Part shown: positions 31,206 through 34,870 of the stretch, in pieces
Layout of the letters: every line of letters begins with the position of its first letter
Numbering within the stretch: the stretch's first letter is position 1
Assembly (NCBI GenBank): GCA_031292145.1
Contig: JARLHR010000057.1
Coordinates: 1-34,870 of the forward strand
Direction of reading: 5' to 3'
Source: Clostridium sp.
GTDB taxonomy: Bacteria; Bacillota; Clostridia; Clostridiales; Clostridiaceae
DNA length: 34,870 nucleotides
Translations under genes and position numbers: made by a program
The notes under the pieces: generated by a model
Databases searched by the model: none
What the model was told of the DNA's origin: nothing
What the model saw: only the letters and a program-made list of their open reading frames with translations

Positions 31206-33912
31206 TAACGTTGTCCTCCTTTGGAATATTAAACTTAAAAATAGCTCCTCCTTTGTTATCTCTGTTATGAGCACTAATCATTCCACCATGTGCTTCTACT
31301 ATTGATCTGCAAATTGCAAGACCTAAACCAACTCCCCGTCTAGAATCTGATATTTTATTTCCATTAGTAAAAAATCTATCAAATATATGCGGTAATATGT
31401 CTTCTGATATTCCCATACCATTATCAATTACTTCAAAAATGATATTTTGCTCTTCCTCATATACTTTAACTTCAATTAAAGAACCTTTAGGTGTAAACTT
31501 GATGGCATTGTCAAATAGATTTATGAGTACTTGTTCAATTAAACTTCCATCCATTGGCGCCATTATAACATCTTCCGGTACTGTTACTTTTATTTTATTG
31601 TCTTTAAATCGTTTTGAAGTCCTTTGAACTGCTTCATATACTACTTCTTCTACAAGCTCCAGGTTCTTTTTAATTTTCATGTTTCCTCCATCGAATCTTG
31701 TCATACTAAGCAAGTTTTCTACTAATCTAATAAGCCATTCAGTATCATCATAAACACTTTGAAGTAGTTCTCCTTTAGTTTTTTCTGATATAAGATCACC
31801 TGTTTCAATAATAGTACTGACAGCACCCTTAATACCTGCAAGTGGACTCCTTAAATCATGAGAAATTGACCTTAATAGATTACTTCTAAGCCTTTCACTT
31901 TCAATTTCTAAATTAGACTTCTTTTGAGTTTCAGCTAAGATTTCTCTATCTAGTGCAATATATATTTGACTAGCAACTGTTTCAAAAGTAAATTTTTGTT
32001 CAGGTTTTAAAGGTCCATTAATACATGAGATACCTAATACCCCTAATATTTTTCCATGGCTTTTTAAAGGCATATAATATCCTTTTGCTCCATAAAAGGT
32101 ATTAGTTCCAGTTCCTGATTCCTTATCATTTAAAAATGTCCAATAAGCAACAGCCTCTTCATCTTTATTTAGTAAAGTTCTATCTTTTTCACCTTTAGTG
32201 GCAGTATAAATAAATGGAGTTGAAAGTTTATTTTCTTGTTCTAAATAGCAGATAACAGTTCTTTCTAATAGCCTTGATAAATATTTTATCCCTATTCCTA
32301 CAACATCTGCAGTACCTGTTGCACTTAACAATTTTTTGCTTACCCTGTATAAATTTCTTGTTCTATTTTCTCTTTGTGAAGAATTAAGTGCTTCTCTTTG
32401 TATTTTATTTGTAAGTGTACCAATTGTAAAAGTTACTATTAACATTATCGGAAATGTTGCTAAATAGCTTTTATCATAAACCTCTAGAGAATACCGTGGA
32501 GCTGTAAAAAGGTAATTAAACAAAAATATACTTACAATTGACCAAATAAAACCTAAAATATATCCTCTTGTTTTAATATTTACAATAATAACACCCAAGA
32601 TAAAAATCATAATGACATTAGCATCATTAAAACCCAAATAATCAATAAATAAAGAAATTATTGTAGTAATTAGCATTATTAAACTGGATATTAAAATTTC
32701 TTTCTTTGACACATTGAATTTTTGCTTATTCTTTTTTATAGTATATTTTTTATCGTTATCATAAGCTGCATTTGGTATAACGTAAACATCTATATAAGAG
32801 TTAGATTCCATAAGTTTATCAACTATATCTCTAGCATAAAAATGAAATAAGTTATCTGGTTTTTTATGATTTTTACCTATAATAATTTTAGTTACATTTC
32901 TAAATTTCGCATATTCAATTATCTGTTCAATAATATTATCACTATATACAGTTACTACTTCTCCGCCTAACTGTTCAGCTAAAGCAAAATTTACATTTAA
33001 TCGTTCTCTATCTTCCTTACTTAAATTTCGCGTTTTTGTTGTTTCAACATAAAATGCTATCCATTTTGAATGATGTGCTTCAGCCATTCGTGTAGCTGTT
33101 CTTATAACTCTGGAAGATGAGGGTGATGGAGAAATACAGGCAAGCACTGCATCTGATGTTGGCATTACACTTATCTGCCCTTTTGATAGTCTTACACTCT
33201 CAACTTCATATTTTACCCTATCTGCTGTTCTTCTTAAAGCTATTTCTCTAAGGGCAAATAAGTTATTTTTAGTGAAAAAGTTATTAAAAGCTTTTCTTGT
33301 CTGCTCTTTGCCATAAACTTTTCCCTCACTAAATCTATTAAGAAGCTCATCTGGTTCAATATCGATTAATTCTACTTTATCGGCTTCATCAAATACCTTA
33401 TCTGGAATTGTTTCTCTTACAGCAATATGAGTTATACTTTCAACTATATCATTTAAACTTTCAATATGCTGAACATTTAAAGTGGTATAAACATCTATTC
33501 CAGCCTCTAAAAGTTCCTCGATATCCTGCCATCTTTTTCTATGCCTTTCAGTTCTAGCATTAGTGTGGGCAAGTTCATCTACTAATATTATCTGAGGTTT
33601 TCTAGCAAGAGCCTTATCTAAATCAAATTCCTTTAAAGTTATTCCTTTATAATTAATAACTTTAACTCCTATATCTTCAATTCCACTTACTAAAGCCATA
33701 GTTTCTGGCCTAGCATGAGGTTCTACATAACCAATTACAATATCCTTACCCATCTTTTTCATATCATGAGCTTCCATAAGCATAGTATAGCTTTTCCCTA
33801 CCCCTGCTGCATAACCAAAAAATATTTTTAATTTTCCTTTTGTAGATTCATTTTCTTCTTTTTTTATTTGATTTAAAAGATAATCTGGATTTGGTCTCTT
33901 ATCAATATCTAT
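31195..33912 (-). CDS. kdpD: KdpD osmosensitive K+ channel sensor histidine kinase, with non-standard start
   Basis: Full length is 905 codons if read from ATA at 33912, eight bases after AAGGAG and directly after an in-frame TAA. There is no ATG, GTG or TTG before Met44 (33783). Starting at Met44 would remove the Walker A loop 'GYAAGVGKS' (33-41). Domains: KdpD N-terminal ATP-binding domain with 'IILVDELAHTNA', a universal-stress-protein domain (about 250-370), four membrane helices (about 400-510), a GAF domain, the phosphoacceptor H-box 'LRSISHDLRSPLAGI', N-box 'NLFDNAIKF' and G boxes 'DNGMGI' and 'GVGLGLAICRSI'. It senses low K+ and phosphorylates KdpE. Unless ATA or the following ATT works as a start, the intact protein would not be made. 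Confidence 0.93.
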   Translation of the reverse strand: MDIDKRPNPDYLLNQIKKEENESTKGKLKIFFGYAAGVGKSYTMLMEAHDMKKMGKDIVIGYVEPHARPETMALVSGIEDIGVKVINYKGITLKEFDLDKALARKPQIILVDELAHTNARTERHRKRWQDIEELLEAGIDVYTTLNVQHIESLNDIVESITHIAVRETIPDKVFDEADKVELIDIEPDELLNRFSEGKVYGKEQTRKAFNNFFTKNNLFALREIALRRTADRVKYEVESVRLSKGQISVMPTSDAVLACISPSPSSSRVIRTATRMAEAHHSKWIAFYVETTKTRNLSKEDRERLNVNFALAEQLGGEVVTVYSDNIIEQIIEYAKFRNVTKIIIGKNHKKPDNLFHFYARDIVDKLMESNSYIDVYVIPNAAYDNDKKYTIKKNKQKFNVSKKEILISSLIMLITTIISLFIDYLGFNDANVIMIFILGVIIVNIKTRGYILGFIWSIVSIFLFNYLFTAPRYSLEVYDKSYLATFPIMLIVTFTIGTLTNKIQREALNSSQRENRTRNLYRVSKKLLSATGTADVVGIGIKYLSRLLERTVICYLEQENKLSTPFIYTATKGEKDRTLLNKDEEAVAYWTFLNDKESGTGTNTFYGAKGYYMPLKSHGKILGVLGISCINGPLKPEQKFTFETVASQIYIALDREILAETQKKSNLEIESERLRSNLLRSISHDLRSPLAGIKGAVSTIIETGDLISEKTKGELLQSVYDDTEWLIRLVENLLSMTRFDGGNMKIKKNLELVEEVVYEAVQRTSKRFKDNKIKVTVPEDVIMAPMDGSLIEQVLINLFDNAIKFTPKGSLIEVKVYEEEQNIIFEVIDNGMGISEDILPHIFDRFFTNGNKISDSRRGVGLGLAICRSIVEAHGGMISAHNRDNKGGAIFKFNIPKEDNVNGQ

Positions 33913-34376
33913 TTAAATCACTCCTTACTCTCATTTATCTATACTTAATATTTATTAGAATTATATAACAATTTACATTAATATAAAAGATTATGTTATA
34001 GGCCTCCTCATTAATAGTGAACCCCTATCAAAAACATGTGGATACTATCCCTGTAAAGTGACGGCTAACTCAAATAAAAATTCTCTATTTTTACAAGAAT
34101 TAAGTGTAATACATACTAGAAAGTACGGGTACTTTTTTGTACAGTGTTTCATCAGAGAATATAATTGTAGGAGTTATTCATTAGAAGTTGTTCCATTTTT
34201 GCTTGTCATAATGAATATTGGAATCATGCAGAAATGGGTACAACTTCTAATAGTAGAACTCCACAAGTATAAAAGTTCTTAATTGTGCTATCGCACTTTT
34301 TTTATATGTGTATATTCTCTAGAAACCGAAACAACAGAGTATCCATTCTTTCGGTTGGCCACCACTACATTCTAAA
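33913..34376. other. Unusually long kdpC-kdpD gap with inverted repeats
   Basis: In many kdp operons kdpC and kdpD are close; here 464 bases separate them. I find no convincing gene, although a plus-strand frame stays open from 34058 to 34282. Visible structures: an 8-bp hairpin AACCGAAA / TTTCGGTT at 34324-34356 right after kdpC (no T-run); the long inverted repeat at 34170-34262; GTGC-TATC-GCAC followed by seven T on the plus strand (about 34286-34310); and the kdpD AAGGAG at about 33921-33926. The kdpD promoter probably also lies here. Confidence 0.5.
34170..34262. repeat. Imperfect long inverted repeat upstream of kdpD
   Basis: The arm beginning GGAGTT (34170) and running through AGAAGTTGTTCCATTTTTGC (34183-34202) is complementary, with a few mismatches, to GCAGAAATGGGTACAACTTCT-type sequence at 34228-34248 and AACTCC at 34257-34262. 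The loop is about 25 bases. It could fold in the leader RNA or be the core of a small mobile element. Confidence 0.6.
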
Positions 34377-34870
34377 TTACCTGCTTTTTAAAAGTGAAGC
34401 TATTTCAGTATTAACTTTTACAATATTTACTCTTGGCTCTCCAAATATACCTAAAGTTCTTCCTTCAGTATATTTATCTACTATTTTATGAAGGTCAGCT
34501 TCACTTATTCCTGATGCTTTTGAAACTGCTGGTATTTGAATTTCTGCTGCTTGAGGACTTATATCTGGATCAAGCCCTGAAGCTGAACTTGTAAGTAAAT
34601 CTGTTGGAATATCTTCCTTTTTAACCCCAGGATGAGTAGACAAGAAATCTGCTATTTCATTTTCTACTCTATCTTTAAGAGCATCATTGGAAGGTGCTAA
34701 GTTTTGAGATCCTGAGCCTACTCCAGTATAGGCGGCTATACCATTTTTATCTGGTTTTGTATCAGACTCTGTATATGTGTTGTAGGTTACAGACGAAATT
34801 CTTCCTATGAAAAACCTAGGATCTGTATAACTTTGCCCTATAAGCTCTGATCCAACTTCCTTTCCATCAA
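34377..34870 (-). CDS. kdpC: KdpC, K+-transporting ATPase subunit C (5' part outside the window)
   Basis: The minus-strand frame is open from the window edge to a TAA at 34377 (about 164 codons seen). '[19 protein letters not shown]' and '[12 protein letters not shown]' at the start, '[14 protein letters not shown]' and '[20 protein letters not shown]', then '[14 protein letters not shown]' near the end, are the KdpC signature segments. KdpC is the small membrane-anchored subunit that stabilises the KdpFABC high-affinity potassium pump. The N-terminal membrane helix and kdpA/kdpB lie beyond the right edge. Confidence 0.95.
   Translation of the reverse strand, partial: DGKEVGSELIGQSYTDPRFFIGRISSVTYNTYTESDTKPDKNGIAAYTGVGSGSQNLAPSNDALKDRVENEIADFLSTHPGVKKEDIPTDLLTSSASGLDPDISPQAAEIQIPAVSKASGISEADLHKIVDKYTEGRTLGIFGEPRVNIVKVNTEIASLLKSR

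Noticed and set aside
34058-34282. Plus-strand open frame of about 74 codons between kdpC and kdpD
   Set aside because: No ribosome site, starts only at GTG, composition is poor in charged residues and it spans the inverted repeat. More likely open by chance.
33913-34376. Possible c-di-AMP (ydaO-type) riboswitch for kdp
   Set aside because: I cannot find the conserved riboswitch core in either strand, and such elements usually precede kdpA rather than kdpD. Needs an Rfam search to settle.
1-34870. tRNA, rRNA, prophage, CRISPR array or restriction system
   Set aside because: No cloverleaf-like, rRNA-like or regularly spaced repeat sequence and no phage, Cas or restriction-modification genes were seen on either strand.

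Overview
The window is strongly AT-rich DNA from a spore-forming, anaerobic Firmicute, most likely Clostridium sensu stricto of the solvent-producing C. beijerinckii / C. saccharoperbutylacetonicum type. Evidence: two small acid-soluble spore protein genes (SspH and an alpha/beta-type SASP), strong AGGAGG ribosome binding sites, a hydrogenase-like sensor kinase, a prolyl-tRNA editing protein of the PrdX type, and a kdp potassium locus with clostridial gene order. It reads as ordinary chromosome made of single genes and short operons, most on the minus strand. There is no prophage, rRNA, tRNA or CRISPR array.

Layout. 1-5.3 kb: an RRNPP-like HTH/TPR regulator, a uracil-DNA-glycosylase-fold protein, a small Tyr/Pro-rich protein, ribokinase, a monoacylglycerol-lipase-like hydrolase and the 3' remnant of a HAD phosphatase. 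5.3-11.5 kb: sspH, a DUF4177-like membrane protein, a lactate-dehydrogenase-family enzyme with an odd specificity loop, a divergent XRE-cupin regulator/EmrE-type transporter pair, a phosphoribosyltransferase and the alpha/beta SASP gene. 11.7-18.5 kb: a soluble [FeFe]-hydrogenase-like histidine kinase, a histidine phosphatase, a DHA2 exporter, and a membrane-anchored GH113-like protein coupled to a 55-residue ORF. 18.7-21 kb: a DUF1540 gene followed by decayed genes (flavodoxin, GNAT, NUDIX, SnoaL-like) around intact YbaK/PrdX and GNAT genes. 21-23.3 kb: hxlR divergent from a nitroreductase-MFS pair. 23.6-29.7 kb: acetyltransferases, hydrolases and a cyclase-family protein with more pseudogenes and a repeated terminator-bearing block. 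30.5-34.9 kb: kdpE, kdpD and the 3' part of kdpC.

The most interesting signals not explained by ordinary annotation are these. (1) A three-copy MITE-like family at 5568, 11006 and 13981 has about 26-bp terminal inverted repeats. Its stem-loop module keeps pairing through base changes and is inverted relative to the rest of the element in copy 2. (2) The sensor kinase keeps all four H-cluster cysteine ligands but has lost the proton-transfer cysteine. (3) kdpD has no ATG/GTG/TTG at its proper start: an ATA sits at the ideal distance from the Shine-Dalgarno. (4) The GH113-like protein appears to lack its acid/base glutamate and is translationally coupled to an uncharacterised micro-ORF. All assignments come from reading the sequence; no database search was possible.
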